This document shows positions 33,032 to 44,104 of a stretch of DNA of 64,000 nt, in pieces. The notes under the pieces are model-generated. The model made no database searches. It had not been told where the DNA came from and was given only the letters and a program-made list of their open reading frames with translations. The position numbers and the translations under genes are program-made. The stretch's first letter is position 1. Each line of letters begins with the position of its first letter. The stretch covers positions 620,001 through 684,000 of the forward strand of contig NC_050719.1 in assembly GCF_013402915.1 (NCBI RefSeq). The letters run 5' to 3'. This DNA comes from Zygotorulaspora mrakii (Eukaryota; Ascomycota; Saccharomycetes; Saccharomycetales; Saccharomycetaceae).

Positions 33032-33576
33032 TCAGTGTTTATTTCCGTCAAGTTGATAGGTTTCTTTCCCTTGAGCATGAGAGCTTTGGTTATATGTTGT
33101 TGAAGAAGATGATGAGTCCGAGGATGGATGTTGTTGTCGCTGCGTTACATCTTTCATAGGTAATTGAGTAGAAGGAAAACCAGAGAAATTTCCGTTGGTA
33201 TTAATAGGAGCAGGAGGTGCTGATACTGGAACATATATTTGAGGCTGCTGGTAGTATTTATGAGGGGGGACCACCATATTAACGGGAATTTGCTCTCCAC
33301 CATGCTGAACTTTAGGATATGGAGTAGTATAATTTTGAATTGACCGCGATACAATTGGCTGAGAAGAGTTCTGAAACACCTTTTGTTGCGCAGATATTGT
33401 GGGTGGTTGGAAGTTTCTTATATACAGATTAGGAGAAACCGAAGGCAATTTCAATTGGTTTTGAGTCTGCGAAAGGTTTTCTATTAACTGGCGCTGCTGA
33501 TATTCCAAATCTTTAGCAGACTGCAAAATCGAATGCGGCACAGAATGATTTTTCTGTGGTGGTATAACGTATACTG

Positions 33577-33637
<61 letters not shown>

Positions 33638-35308
33638 GGTTCGATGTCGCAGTAATGAATCTTGCTGCTGTGGAGACATTTGTTGTTGGCTTAGTTGCTG
33701 CGGTTTTTGTATGGGTTGATGATATTGCTGTTGAATATCATGATGCATTGAATCTTGATCTTGAACTTTGACTGGAACACATTTATAAGTTTTTAGACTG
33801 CCGTAGATTGATTTGGCATAGTCCAATGGTGTAGCTGGTCTGGGGCTATTCTGATGTTCATGTTGCTGATGCTGTTGTTGATGTTGCAATAATTCAGTTT
33901 GAGAAAATGGGGTGAGCGGATTTTTAGCACTCTGAGCTGGGGATAAAAAGTATGGATAGGGTGGCATTGAATCTCTTGCTGCTGAATTTCTCGCCTGCAT
34001 ATGTTGTGATTGTTTTGATAAAACGGAAACTATTTCTTCAAAACACATATAGAATAATTTAATTGATTCATTGGTTTGCGGGGCACCCTCTTCAATAAGC
34101 AGTAAAATCTCTTCGTCGAGAGCATTAACTTTATAGTTGCTTGAAATTTTATTTGAAATGGATTTTTTCCAAACTTGAATGTGCGAAGAAATTTGCTTCT
34201 TTGTTCTAACTTCACCTGTATGATACTGGACAAATAGAGAAATCAATTCATTCCTACCATAATTTCTGTCTAAAATTTTGAATTTTGATGTACCATTTTT
34301 AATAATTAATCTTAAAGCAGCAATGAAAGCATTTTCCATTTTACTAGGCCATTTATCTGTCTGGCCAAAAGTGGTCAATTGATCTCCATGAATTGGAGCG
34401 GAGTGAGGTAGTGCATTAGGCATTCCCCACGGTAGCTGAGTAACTTGGGGAGGAGTCGCTGATGGCAGAGATGACTGCCGTTGCATCTGTTGCGGTAGTT
34501 GTTGATGAGGCTCCAGCTTGACCATTGGCAAGCTTAAAGAGCTAGGCTGTTTCTTCTCAGAAACAATTGTGCTATCTAACTTGATCTTTTTTTCATTCAT
34601 CTTGTCCAAGAATCCATGCGATCGTTCGCCTGTCCCAGAGTTGTATAGTTCAAGACCCTCTTCACCATGTTTTCTCTTCGAATTTATATTTGACTCTGAA
34701 AGTTCTTTATGATTGTTCTCGCATGCAAAAATGTCGAGCAACTGCGAAGTTTGTGATGATCCGTTATCCATGTAGACATCAAAAACCTTCGCATTTGCCG
34801 GGTTCCAAGCGGTACTCTCGCCACTACTGTTAGTGTTACTATACCTGTTGCTGCTACTGTTAATGTTACTCTTACTGTTACTGTTAATGTTACTGGTGTT
34901 TTTACTGTTAATGCTAATCTTCTGACTCGTACCCGCTCGTGTGCTAGCACCAGCCATGGCAACAGGTTCACCTTCTTGTGCAGTAGACTCGCCTATAATT
35001 GACGACCCCTTGTCGGCGACTTCTCCTTGTTTACCCGCCTCTCCCCCCGCGCCCACTTCTCCTTGCTGAACCTCGTCATCGTCGTTGGCGTCATCATCGT
35101 TGCTATTGCGATTATACTTCCCACTATCGTTGGGCTGCCCCGGTATACTCTCACTCATTCTCTTTGCGGTATCTCGATCGTGGCTCTGACCGTCAACTTG
35201 AACCTGAACCTCTTGATCTTCTTGCTTCATATCATTATCCTCCTCGAAGTTCGAGTCTGAGGCACAATCTTCTCTGGTACTAATTGTGGTACCTGCAGGC
35301 TCAACCAT
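33032..35308 (-). CDS. TEC1: TEA/ATTS-domain transcription factor Tec1, YBR083W homologue
   Basis: Transcription factor that works with Ste12 in filamentous growth and mating programmes. The TEA DNA-binding domain lies at about residues 316-384, from WPSKMENAFIAALRLIIKNG through NYGRNELISLFVQYHTG to KKQISSHIQVWKKSI. At 758 residues it is much longer than S. cerevisiae Tec1 (486). The N-terminal third is acidic and Asn/Ser-rich (INSKNTSNINSNSKSNINSS). The C-terminal half is Gln/Pro-rich with an uninterrupted run of 20 Gln. Orientation and position beside MIS1 match S. cerevisiae. The 1.58-kb upstream region holds an array of Ste12-type TGAAAC motifs, consistent with the feedback control known for TEC1. 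Confidence 0.93.
33578..33637. repeat. Ten-copy hexanucleotide repeat encoding polyglutamine in TEC1
   Basis: Exactly ten TTGCTG units (CAGCAA on the coding strand) encode 20 consecutive Gln. The strict CAG/CAA alternation shows expansion by hexamer units. Such tracts vary in length between strains and can modulate transcription factor activity (general knowledge; not tested here). Confidence 0.92.
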
Positions 35309-36892
35309 AAATATTACAATTTATAATTCAACAACAATAACCAGAAGATAGAAAACTCAAAAATCGTATAGCGGTTTATCCAACTTCAATCTGAAAAAAA
35401 ACTTGATCTTCTTCAATTCCTCTCTCTCCCTTGTTTTTCCTCAAATTAAAGGCTTTCAGAACCAATATATTATCTGCAAAAAAACAAATTAAAGAAACAA
35501 AAAAAATCTTGCAAACAATTAGTATGGTAAAGAAGGACAAGCCACTGTTAACAATCTAAATTTCGAATTAATGTATAGAATAATTTGGCGAATATAATAG
35601 CGAGAAAATTTTCAGTACTTTTTAAGCATGGGCACATACAAGTAGAAAAAAATTTTCTTTTAAACAAGCCTGCCTGGGGGGTAGCGATGTGGGTAATCTA
35701 TCGAAGGAAACCACATACAACAAAGCGCCCGAAAATGTACCATTTATGTGAGGAGGCAAGGATAAATATTCTCTGATACGTACGCACTACATGTAATGAG
35801 ATCTAGGAATGCACCGCGCAGTGACTGTGAGCACTCGAATTCCGTGTTCTCAAAATTGACAATGTCTAGGAATTACTGGGCAGATTCATTAAGAGTGCAG
35901 ATTGTTATTTTGAGTTTAATGCCAGTTGTTCTTTTTTTTCTTCCGCATCTTTGATCCCTGTTTTTCAGTACCGAAACTGCCGTTCAACCCTCCTGAAACT
36001 GTCCTGAAACTACTGTGAAACTACTCTGAAACTCTTCTGAAACACGAATGGAACTGGCTTACTGTGAAACGGGCCACCGGAAGGGGGCTGGACAATGCCG
36101 TCCGTTCAATAGGGGAAAACATTGTGTAAAATGGAAATTTTTAACGCTGAAACAAGTAACATTTCTAATTGATTACACATTGCTTAGTTACATAGGTGGA
36201 GAAATCTCCATGAATTCTGAAACGCAGCCCAATCAGGAAATTGTTTATACTATTAAAGCCCTATCAATCTCCTCACGGCCTCCCAGAACCCATATTACGT
36301 GCAACGGATACATGCAGAACACTATTGTGTTTTGCAACACGATTGATCAAAAGTTTGTTTATTTCTTTTTCCGCCGTCGACTGAAACACGTGGCGTCTGG
36401 GTTGATATACTATTTTTAAGTAGATCTTTTCCCGAAGCTCTTTCCTTCTTTGCCCCTTTTTGTCTTCCATCACAAAACCTTGTTTCCTGAGTTCTCTTCC
36501 CATCCTTCCGCGTTCCACGAGATTCAGATCTTCCTTGCACCCGTTTTGCTTCCGGATCTTACCCGAGCTATAATGCAAAGAAAACGCGCGGTGCTAGGGC
36601 CATACATGTTGTTTCTATTGTATTTCGAGATGCGAATGACGTTGTTGTGTTCTTCTTTAGTTGTAGCTTTATTGTTTGATTGTCCGTTGTTCCGGTAATT
36701 TGTCGCCTCCTCGTTTGTTTGTGTTTGTCTGTGTTTATTTGTTTGTACTGTACAAAGGTATTTAATGGAATTACAAGCACTAATTACGAAGATAAAGGAA
36801 GATGATCACTACTGGGAATGATATTGTATCACATTTCTTTTCGGTTTTTGTGTTTTCATGTTCTTCCGTCGAGCGCAGAAGTGTCACCGTTA
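35309..36892. other. Long TEC1 upstream region / MAK21 3' flank
   Basis: A 1.58-kb region, long for a yeast promoter. Its middle part carries nine TGAAAC motifs, all in the same orientation (five of them in a phased array, four dispersed downstream to 36388), one CACGTG at 36387-36392 overlapping the last of them, and a Reb1-type TTACCCG at 36559-36565. Frames of 101-123 codons at 36048-36419 (+) and 36273-36578 (-) look like chance. Nothing else was identified. Confidence 0.65.
35994..36044 (+). promoter_or_regulatory. Phased array of five Ste12-type (PRE) motifs upstream of TEC1
   Basis: TGAAAC begins at 35994, 36005, 36016, 36027 and 36038, an exact 11-bp period. The first four are TGAAACT and the fifth is TGAAACA, the full pheromone response element. 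Further TGAAAC copies in the same orientation start at 36065, 36148 (TGAAACA), 36218 and 36382 (TGAAACA). The array is 690-740 bp upstream of the TEC1 start. Ste12 binds TGAAACA and regulates TEC1 in S. cerevisiae; binding here is inferred. Confidence 0.7.
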
Positions 36893-39800
36893 TCAGTCTT
36901 CTTTATCAGAATCCAAGTATTTGGCATAATCTTCTATAGAGCCGTACAAAGGCAGGTCTCCTAACCTTTGCTTTTTGTTCTTCAGTTTGTGCGCCTTAGT
37001 TCCGCCCGATTTACTGGTGGAGTCGGAGGCAGAGTGAGGCTGTAGCGATTCGGATTCAGACTCTGGCTCGGAAACCGATTCTGATGAGCCCTCCTCGAGT
37101 TCTGCATGTAATCTTTTTGCGGAACCTTCGAGATCGTCTTCATCGGCAAAACTGAAAAATTCGTCATCGTCGCTATTACTGTCTTGCTCCTCGACCTCGC
37201 TTGCTGCATCAATTTCTTCTTCTGGATCCTCCTCTCCACTCGACATATCTAACTCTTCGTCGTCGAAGTTGAAACCATCTTCATCCCCGCTATCATCTTC
37301 CACATCAGGTCTTGATTTGACCAAGGCATCCCAAACATCATCTTCGTCCAGGTCGCTGCCGTCATGGGATACCTGTTGTGTGCCTTGGGCTTTCTTCATT
37401 GCGTTTTGTTTCGTGGTGAAGTACTGATAGAAGAACCTTTCGTCAGGTTTAATATCTTCCACCTTTTTGTCTAACCAATTCTCTGTATTGGCAGGTATCT
37501 CTTTGTTGACATAATCGGTTGATCTAACCAACAGATTGGACTCCAATTTTGACCCTCCATACAACGGTTGCATGATAGACGTACCTCTGACATTAGCTTT
37601 CTGTTTGGAGTTTCTGTAAACGAATCTATCCAGAAAATGCGCTAATGTATATAGGCCAAGATCTGGTTTGGTGGTTTCATCTTTTTTATTCTCGATAAAA
37701 GCTTGTGAGTACAATTGGATTGTTGGATGGAAATGGTTTGTGAAGTAATTTATCTCCCATAATGAAGATTTGTCAGCATTGGCAAATTTAGGATCACGTT
37801 TACGACTGTCATATACCTCTCTTTTCTTGAAATTATCCTTGTCGGTAGTTTCGTCATCAGATTGGTATTCGTAATCAGTGGGAGTATTGATTAGTAAATT
37901 TTTTATTTGTGGAATAAAGTCTACCAACTGCAGTAACAAGTAGAAAAAGCCGGCAATTGTACCCATGTTTATCCAATGTGCGCAAACTTGTAAGATTCTC
38001 TTCACAAATGCCTCCACTCTTGAAACATTTTGGGAGTCCTGTTTCAAAGATTTATGAAGTAAGTTCAAATAGATACCCTGCTTCGAAGAGGATATTAATC
38101 TTGGATCCAATAAACTCTCATACAGTGTTCTGTAGTATCTGTCGTTATCCAGTTGAGCTTTGGAAACAACCTGGTTGATCAATACAAGTGCTTGCACTGA
38201 TGTATTGAAGTTTGAGGAATGTGTGATTTTGAATAGAGTTTCCAAATGTGCTTCATAAACTTTTGCGGAAAGTTGAGCAAACGGAAATGCACGATTAACA
38301 CCAGTTAATAATGCGCTGAATAATTTGGAATTCTTTTCGCTCACCAATTCAGATTCAGTCTTGTCTCCCTTAACGGATTTACCACCTTTTTTGCCCTTTT
38401 TGTAATTTTTCTTTCTTCTTGCTTCATATCCCTGGGCGGCAGATTTTTCATTACCTTCATTGTTTCCATCTTCAACATTATCAGCATCAGTGTTTAATAA
38501 AAACTTCTCGAATAATGTGAAGTACGTTTTTATTAGCTTATTGGCAACTGAATCTTCTGCTCTTTTTAATATAGTTTGATTCAAAGTGATTACAGAGTAA
38601 TATGTTGTATGATAATCAGCGTTAGGCTTTAGAGCAACATCCACTATTGCGTCAATAATAACACTTTTCATATTTGGATGAGCCTGCTCCAATTTCGATA
38701 AAAGGAATGACGCCTTTGATGAAACTTTTGCATCAATGTCACCTATTTTATTGACAATTAATCTTAATAAATTGAATTCTTGCTCTGGTTTCGCAGATAA
38801 AAGATCATACATATGATTCAAACATTGCAATCTCACATGAATGATAGGATCATGAGATAATTTCTCGAAAACTTCTAGAATTTGGAAAAACTTTTTCTTC
38901 AAGTAATCTTCAAAGTAGAAAATTGCCAAGGATTTTTTATTAATCATCATTGATAAGCCCGGCTGGTTTTTAAAATATCTTAGTTTTCTATCGGGTAATA
39001 GTCCATTTAGGAATAAATCCTTAAGTGCGTTGACACTTTGCAAAATAGAATTTCTCGATTTCTTGTTACAAAATGAAAGAAGGGTTTCGAAAGATTTAAT
39101 ATTGTGTATTGGAGATTCTTGAATAAGTAATGTTAAAGCTGATATTTTATCGTTCAACGTACCACCAGTGAGAATCTGCGACATAAACTTTTTCTGAGAT
39201 GACTCTTTAGTGAATTCAGCATAGTATGTTTCGTTATCTTTTTCCAAAGTTTCCTTACCTCTTTCGTAAAGCTTTGTGATTTGCTCTGCTGTTAATTCTA
39301 TGTCATTGTCATTCATATTCCTTTCCAATTGAGGGTCTAAGGGCAATTCATACCATACTTTATCGAACGAAATAATCAGTTTATCAGAATCAACCATGTC
39401 ATTTTGGGCTATAAATCCACTATTTTTCTTTTCTTTAGGTTTATCTTCTGGCTCCTCGTGTTCAGAGACTTCTGCTTCACTCGATTCAGGGTCCGCTTCT
39501 GAGTTTGGGTCTGAACTAAGTGAAGCTTCGATTAATTCGCTCTCTCCGTCTTCGTCCTCTTCCACAGGCTTTCCCTCTTCCTCTCTTACGGCTTTTTGAT
39601 CGGGTTCTTCAACCTCAGTATCACTAACGATATCCACTTGTGTTTTTTCAAGTCCAAGAGTTTTCAAAAAAGACTGCAAATCATCTTGAAATTCTGTATC
39701 TTCATCCTCATCTGCAGATGGTCCAAACTCTTGTTCGCTGAGTTTCTCTTCATCTTGATCTTCTAGATCTTTTACAAGCTTAATATCCTCCTCCGTAGCT

Positions 39801-39976
39801 CCAAGTTCTATGGCCTCACGATGTAATATATCACTTTCATCGTTAGTGGACAGTTTAGCTTCGAGATCTCTCTCTGGTCTAGGGCTGCGTTTGGCTTTTT
39901 TGCTCTTCTTGCCATTCTTCTGCAGTTTAGCAGATACCATGCCCTTGAGTGACTTCAATCCTGGATTACCGCTCAT
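36893..39976 (-). CDS. MAK21: 60S ribosome biogenesis factor Mak21/Noc1, YDR060W homologue
   Basis: Nucleolar protein of early 60S pre-ribosomes, partner of Noc2. The 1027 residues match the 1025 of S. cerevisiae. The N-terminus is Lys-rich ([18 protein letters not shown]), then long acidic runs (about 40-215). HEAT-like repeats (about 215-560) and the conserved CBF/Mak21 region from about residue 560 ([55 protein letters not shown]) follow. A second acidic zone and a basic end close the protein. PAC and RRPE promoter motifs support the assignment. In S. cerevisiae it adjoins UBC5, the sister of UBC4, so its placement beside UBC4 is as expected before duplication. Confidence 0.95.
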   Translation of the reverse strand: MSGNPGLKSLKGMVSAKLQKNGKKSKKAKRSPRPERDLEAKLSTNDESDILHREAIELGATEEDIKLVKDLEDQDEEKLSEQEFGPSADEDEDTEFQDDLQSFLKTLGLEKTQVDIVSDTEVEEPDQKAVREEEGKPVEEDEDGESELIEASLSSDPNSEADPESSEAEVSEHEEPEDKPKEKKNSGFIAQNDMVDSDKLIISFDKVWYELPLDPQLERNMNDNDIELTAEQITKLYERGKETLEKDNETYYAEFTKESSQKKFMSQILTGGTLNDKISALTLLIQESPIHNIKSFETLLSFCNKKSRNSILQSVNALKDLFLNGLLPDRKLRYFKNQPGLSMMINKKSLAIFYFEDYLKKKFFQILEVFEKLSHDPIIHVRLQCLNHMYDLLSAKPEQEFNLLRLIVNKIGDIDAKVSSKASFLLSKLEQAHPNMKSVIIDAIVDVALKPNADYHTTYYSVITLNQTILKRAEDSVANKLIKTYFTLFEKFLLNTDADNVEDGNNEGNEKSAAQGYEARRKKNYKKGKKGGKSVKGDKTESELVSEKNSKLFSALLTGVNRAFPFAQLSAKVYEAHLETLFKITHSSNFNTSVQALVLINQVVSKAQLDNDRYYRTLYESLLDPRLISSSKQGIYLNLLHKSLKQDSQNVSRVEAFVKRILQVCAHWINMGTIAGFFYLLLQLVDFIPQIKNLLINTPTDYEYQSDDETTDKDNFKKREVYDSRKRDPKFANADKSSLWEINYFTNHFHPTIQLYSQAFIENKKDETTKPDLGLYTLAHFLDRFVYRNSKQKANVRGTSIMQPLYGGSKLESNLLVRSTDYVNKEIPANTENWLDKKVEDIKPDERFFYQYFTTKQNAMKKAQGTQQVSHDGSDLDEDDVWDALVKSRPDVEDDSGDEDGFNFDDEELDMSSGEEDPEEEIDAASEVEEQDSNSDDDEFFSFADEDDLEGSAKRLHAELEEGSSESVSEPESESESLQPHSASDSTSKSGGTKAHKLKNKKQRLGDLPLYGSIEDYAKYLDSDKED

Positions 39977-40854
39977 ATGTGGTCGATATTGTTATCTGTG
40001 GTCTCCTGCGCTTTGAGCAACTAGAATTCAGCCTCTGCAATGGTCATCTCATCGCATCTCATCCATCTCATTTTGACGATATGCACTTTAAAATTTTTTT
40101 ACATTTGAGTTGGCTGGCCGGGTAATTTCGTAAGTTTTACGATTACCCCGCTTGTAACCCCGGTAATTCGGCGGCTAATTGCCAGGGTACCGCTGCAACT
40201 CCTAAACTTAAGCGCAAGTCAGCGCGTCTTATCAACAAGGCCTTCCAATAAGTTCTCTACTTGATAGTTGAACCTCTAATCAGCCTCCAAAGGCCTCAGC
40301 AACTGATTCGTGCATTGAATACTTCCCACTTCGACCCACAGCTTCCTGAATCACGAAAGAGGGACATGAATGCATATTTCAGATGAGTCATCATATTCCT
40401 ACGGTCAGTTGAGCACATCGTAGACTGCCACGAAATGTGTCGGATACAAGTTCTACCAAGTGTCACGTTGCCAATGATTGTTTACCAAGTGGCAAAACTT
40501 GTCCGCTAAGACAAAAATGCAGATTGCCATTTCTTCCGGACAGGCTTATTACATTTGCTTAAAAAAGCGCACCACTTGATCAAGATGAGAGGTTTAAACT
40601 CATAACACCACATTCAAATTGATCCAGTCACCTTGTACGCTGTGACATCTCCTTAGAACTGCGTAGAAAAGAAAGGAATTTTGTGATTAATCACCTTTTA
40701 AATTTTTTTGGTCCTGATTTGATTAAACTGCGGGAACCTCGTTTGACCTTTATAATCTTTACATCTTTGTACAATGTATTTAGAGTGTTAACGTAACAAC
40801 CTATTCAACAGAAGTTGTTTAATTGGAGAGCACTAATACTAGCCGCATCTTATC
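39977..40854. other. Divergent promoter region MAK21 / UBC4
   Basis: 878 bp. Near MAK21 are a perfect PAC and an RRPE-like tract (separate entry), a Reb1-type CGGGTAA (40119-40125) and a URS1-type TCGGCGGCTA (40168-40177), the Ume6 repressor site. The right half is AT-rich UBC4 promoter without further recognisable genes. Confidence 0.65.
40048..40100 (-). promoter_or_regulatory. PAC and RRPE elements upstream of MAK21
   Basis: On the minus strand the RRPE-like AAAAAAATTTT (40090-40100) is followed by a GATGAG (40058-40063) and a full PAC GCGATGAG (40048-40055), 72-124 bp upstream of MAK21. This is the standard layout of ribosome-biogenesis promoters repressed by Dot6/Tod6 when growth slows. 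Assigned by motif match and position. Confidence 0.72.
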
Positions 40855-41381
<527 letters not shown>

Positions 41382-41748
41382 ACGTAACCAAATGCTAACT
41401 AAGGTGCTAATGCTAAATTGATTTATAAATACTCACGTGAATAGATTTATATTCAAATTAACAATTTATATAAAGAAGTTTCGAAGTTGAATAGAGGAAT
41501 GAGTGTTTTTTACGTTTCCATAAATTTATGTTGTGTTCCCTGTAGGTAAAATATGATATAAGATAAATAAAGTGAGCGTGCAAAACAGTAATGCAAAAAA
41601 AAAGATCATTTTTTTAAATAATTAGCCAAAACACTATACTTGTATCTCTGTGACTAACTATAGTTTCACAGCAACAAAGGTGATCCTCACGCTTCTTAAA
41701 TCATACTATTTTCAGAGCACTGGCAAGACTAATAAGTTCAAAAAATTC
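41382..41748. other. UBC4 3' flank
   Basis: AT-rich 367-bp stretch with no reading frame. It contains likely 3'-end signals for UBC4 and, at its right edge, the T6 Pol III terminator of tRNA-Asp (six A at 41740-41745 on this strand). Confidence 0.6.
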
Positions 41749-41819
41749 TCCGCGACGGGGAATTGAACCCCGATCTGGCACGCGACAAGCGCCCATTCTA
41801 ACCATTAAACTATCGCGGA
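41749..41819 (-). tRNA. tRNA-Asp(GUC)
   Basis: The reverse strand reads TCCGCGATAGTTTAATGG at the 5' end, GUC in the anticodon loop (CTTGTCGCG), B-box GGTTCAATTCC and a closing CGCGGA that pairs with the 5' end. It is 71 nt with no intron. It is nearly identical to yeast tRNA-Asp, with a G-C pair in the acceptor stem in place of U. A run of six T follows the 3' end as a Pol III terminator. Confidence 0.96.
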
Positions 41820-41831
41820 TTACTGTACTTC

Positions 41832-41907
41832 AAGGACAAAGGAGGTATCCAAGGACAAAGGAGGTATCCAAGGACAAAGGAGGTATCCAAGGACAAAGGA
41901 GGTATCC
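41832..41907. repeat. Four perfect 19-bp tandem repeats between two tRNA genes
   Basis: Unit AAGGACAAAGGAGGTATCC occurs four times without mismatch (starts 41832, 41851, 41870, 41889), followed by a partial AAGG. It lies 12 bp upstream of tRNA-Asp, in the tRNA's 5' flank, where TFIIIB binds. Confidence 0.95.
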
Positions 41908-42019
41908 AAGGTAGTTTGCAGAATGTGACATATAGAGATTCATTCCCAAGTAACCTCATTTTCGCTGGAAGGAAAAACAAGAAAACCGAATGACAAAAAG
42001 ATGTGCCAAAAATAAAAAG

Positions 42020-42091
42020 CACTCACGGTGGGGGTCGAACCCACAATCTTCTGATTAGAAGTCAGACGCGTTGCCATTACGCCACGCGAGC
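42020..42091 (-). tRNA. tRNA-Arg(UCU)
   Basis: The reverse strand begins GCTCGCGTGGCGTAATGG, has anticodon TCT in GACTTCTAATC, B-box GGTTCGACCCC and ends GTGAGTG. It is 72 nt, without intron, matching yeast tRNA-Arg(UCU) with G/C changes in the T stem. A T5 tract follows directly (AAAAA at 42014-42018 on this strand). In S. cerevisiae this tRNA is often immediately upstream of tRNA-Asp in a dicistronic unit; here 200 bp separate them. Confidence 0.96.
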
Positions 42092-44104
42092 TAATACTTA
42101 TTAAATCCCAAAGAAGTAAACTAAATGTGAGCAGAAACTGAAACGTGACGAGTGACCTTCTTCGGCCGGTGCTATCAAAATGTAAGAATACTTTTGGATA
42201 GTTAGGAGGAGGGTAATTATTCAAGGTGTGTGTCACTTTCGGAGTTATCGAATCTGGGTTTGTTAGACTTCAACAATACTTATTTGAAGAGTAAGTTATC
42301 TTCGGAGTTGTCGACAGTAACTTGGTTTGATATTAATGATAATATTATAATGTTCAGTTATTGGTATATATGAGTCCGTGGTTCCCTATATTATTAGGTG
42401 AAATAAAACTAATTGAATTTAGATTAATATCTAGAAAAGATGTAATTATTACCTGCCATTTTGCAACTATTGAAGCATAAGAGAGGACGACGAGTAGAGA
42501 ACTTCCATCGTCATCATGCCATCTCCAATCCCAGAGAATATATAGTAGAAGTGTTATTTCTTATTTCATGCCATGGACTGCTTCGTAGTCAGATTCCTAA
42601 ATCTTAAACCTCTCGCGATAGGTTTTTGGCCGATTTCTCTTTAGGACCAATAAATATTCTGTTGGGGCTTCATCTAACTTCATTCTTTTGTCGTATTGTT
42701 GCCAACTATCTCGTTTCTCGTTCTTACAAGTCATCTCTTTAATATATCTAGTTTTTTCTCGCTATAGCGATCTATTTCAACGAACTGGTACATTGAGACT
42801 ACAGTATGCAATCTCTTACGCCAAGTTCGTGACTTCAAGTGTATGTAGTAAATATTCCTACGAACCCCCTTACCGCTCTATGTAACATAACATAAAAGGG
42901 AACGACATATAAAGTATTTTTTATATACTTCAAATATGCACAAAATCGAGTCATAACAGCATGCATTATCGCAGGTAAAAAATTCCACAATTCGTTGAGC
43001 GAGAGACGACAGTAGATGTAGCTGCTGCATTGCACCATATGCGTCATCCGTAAGTTGCGCCTTCTTCAGCTACTAGAAGCATGGCATGTGACTGCCGACG
43101 TCTCACTGAATACTAGTGAATAATGTTCTTGCTGTATTCCTGCATTGTCACTTGTTTTCTGAACCATCAAACGGCATGAAAAATAGATAATGGGACTGAA
43201 CAACATGCGAAAAAGATGCTGGTATAAATATTGAAACATATAGCATAACAACAATTGAAGATTTTCATTCTCATCAACTTAAAAGTCACGCTATCACTAC
43301 CATTGTTTTAATGTGCTAAATGTATAGCACAGCTATTGCATAATTCATACTCAAGAATCCTCCGCCAAAAGCTTCCTACATTGTAGACTTCTCGGGATAA
43401 ATAACCAGCAGATAATTATATGATGAATTGATATTTTGTAAGAGCTTCATCTGATTCTGTTTTTCAACTTTCCTCGGAGTTTATCCTGGTTCTACTTTAA
43501 TATGAATACCTATTTTAACATTTATAACTGAAGAAGTACAATTTTTGGAGCAGAGAACACAATGAACCAAAACTTGGACTGTAGTCTACTCCTAATATCT
43601 CTTATGATTAGAGTGTCTTTGTAAGCCTGTATAATATATAGCACAGCTGCAAATACTGTTCTAGAATCAGAAATTCCGTCATAGCCACCCTTTAGCTTAT
43701 TAAAGTTTGGGATTTTAGGTTTGATTGAAAACCTCTTGTACACCTATTAAGACTGTGTAAAAACTCGTTTTTTTAGGTCATTTATGAGAGCACTTCCCAC
43801 AAAATTTTGTTCATTGTGAACAAAATCATGTACACAGTACTACATTTCCTCATTTTTTGTTTCGCTATGACAACTCTTCAACTTTTCTTTCGCCGATGGT
43901 TCGGATTCTCTTTATCTAAAATGATGTGGATTCTTGAAAAAACTGGAATAATGAAAATAAAAGAATGAAAACAAAAGAAGAAACTCGTGTTCAAAAGGTT
44001 TTGTTGCGTGAATATATTGATAAGAATCTGCCTAAATTCACATCGTTTATAATTTTTCGGTACCGGTTTATTTCAATTTCATCGCAATCTAGCAGCGCTC
44101 AGAA
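42092..44104. other. Gene-free region between tRNA-Arg and SPT7
   Basis: A 2.0-kb AT-rich stretch upstream of a tRNA gene, the zone where yeast Ty elements insert. I see no intact LTR pair, but 42237-42600 contains short repeated pieces (TTCGGAGTTATCGA near 42239 and TTCGGAGTTGTCGA near 42301) and looks like worn mobile DNA. At 43419 there is ATGATGA with a CTGA 27 nt on, too little for a C/D snoRNA call. Frames up to 73 codons appear random. Confidence 0.5.

Noticed and set aside
36048..36578. Overlapping 123- and 101-codon frames in the TEC1 upstream region
   Set aside because: They occupy the TGAAAC motif region and its flank, overlap each other on opposite strands, and resemble no protein family.
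43415..43460. C/D-box snoRNA candidate (ATGATGA ... CTGA)
   Set aside because: There is only one box pair at short distance, no terminal stem and no identifiable guide; such motifs occur by chance in AT-rich DNA.
43890..43915. tRNA B-box-like GGTTCGGATTC
   Set aside because: No matching A box or acceptor stem, and the loop has an extra base.
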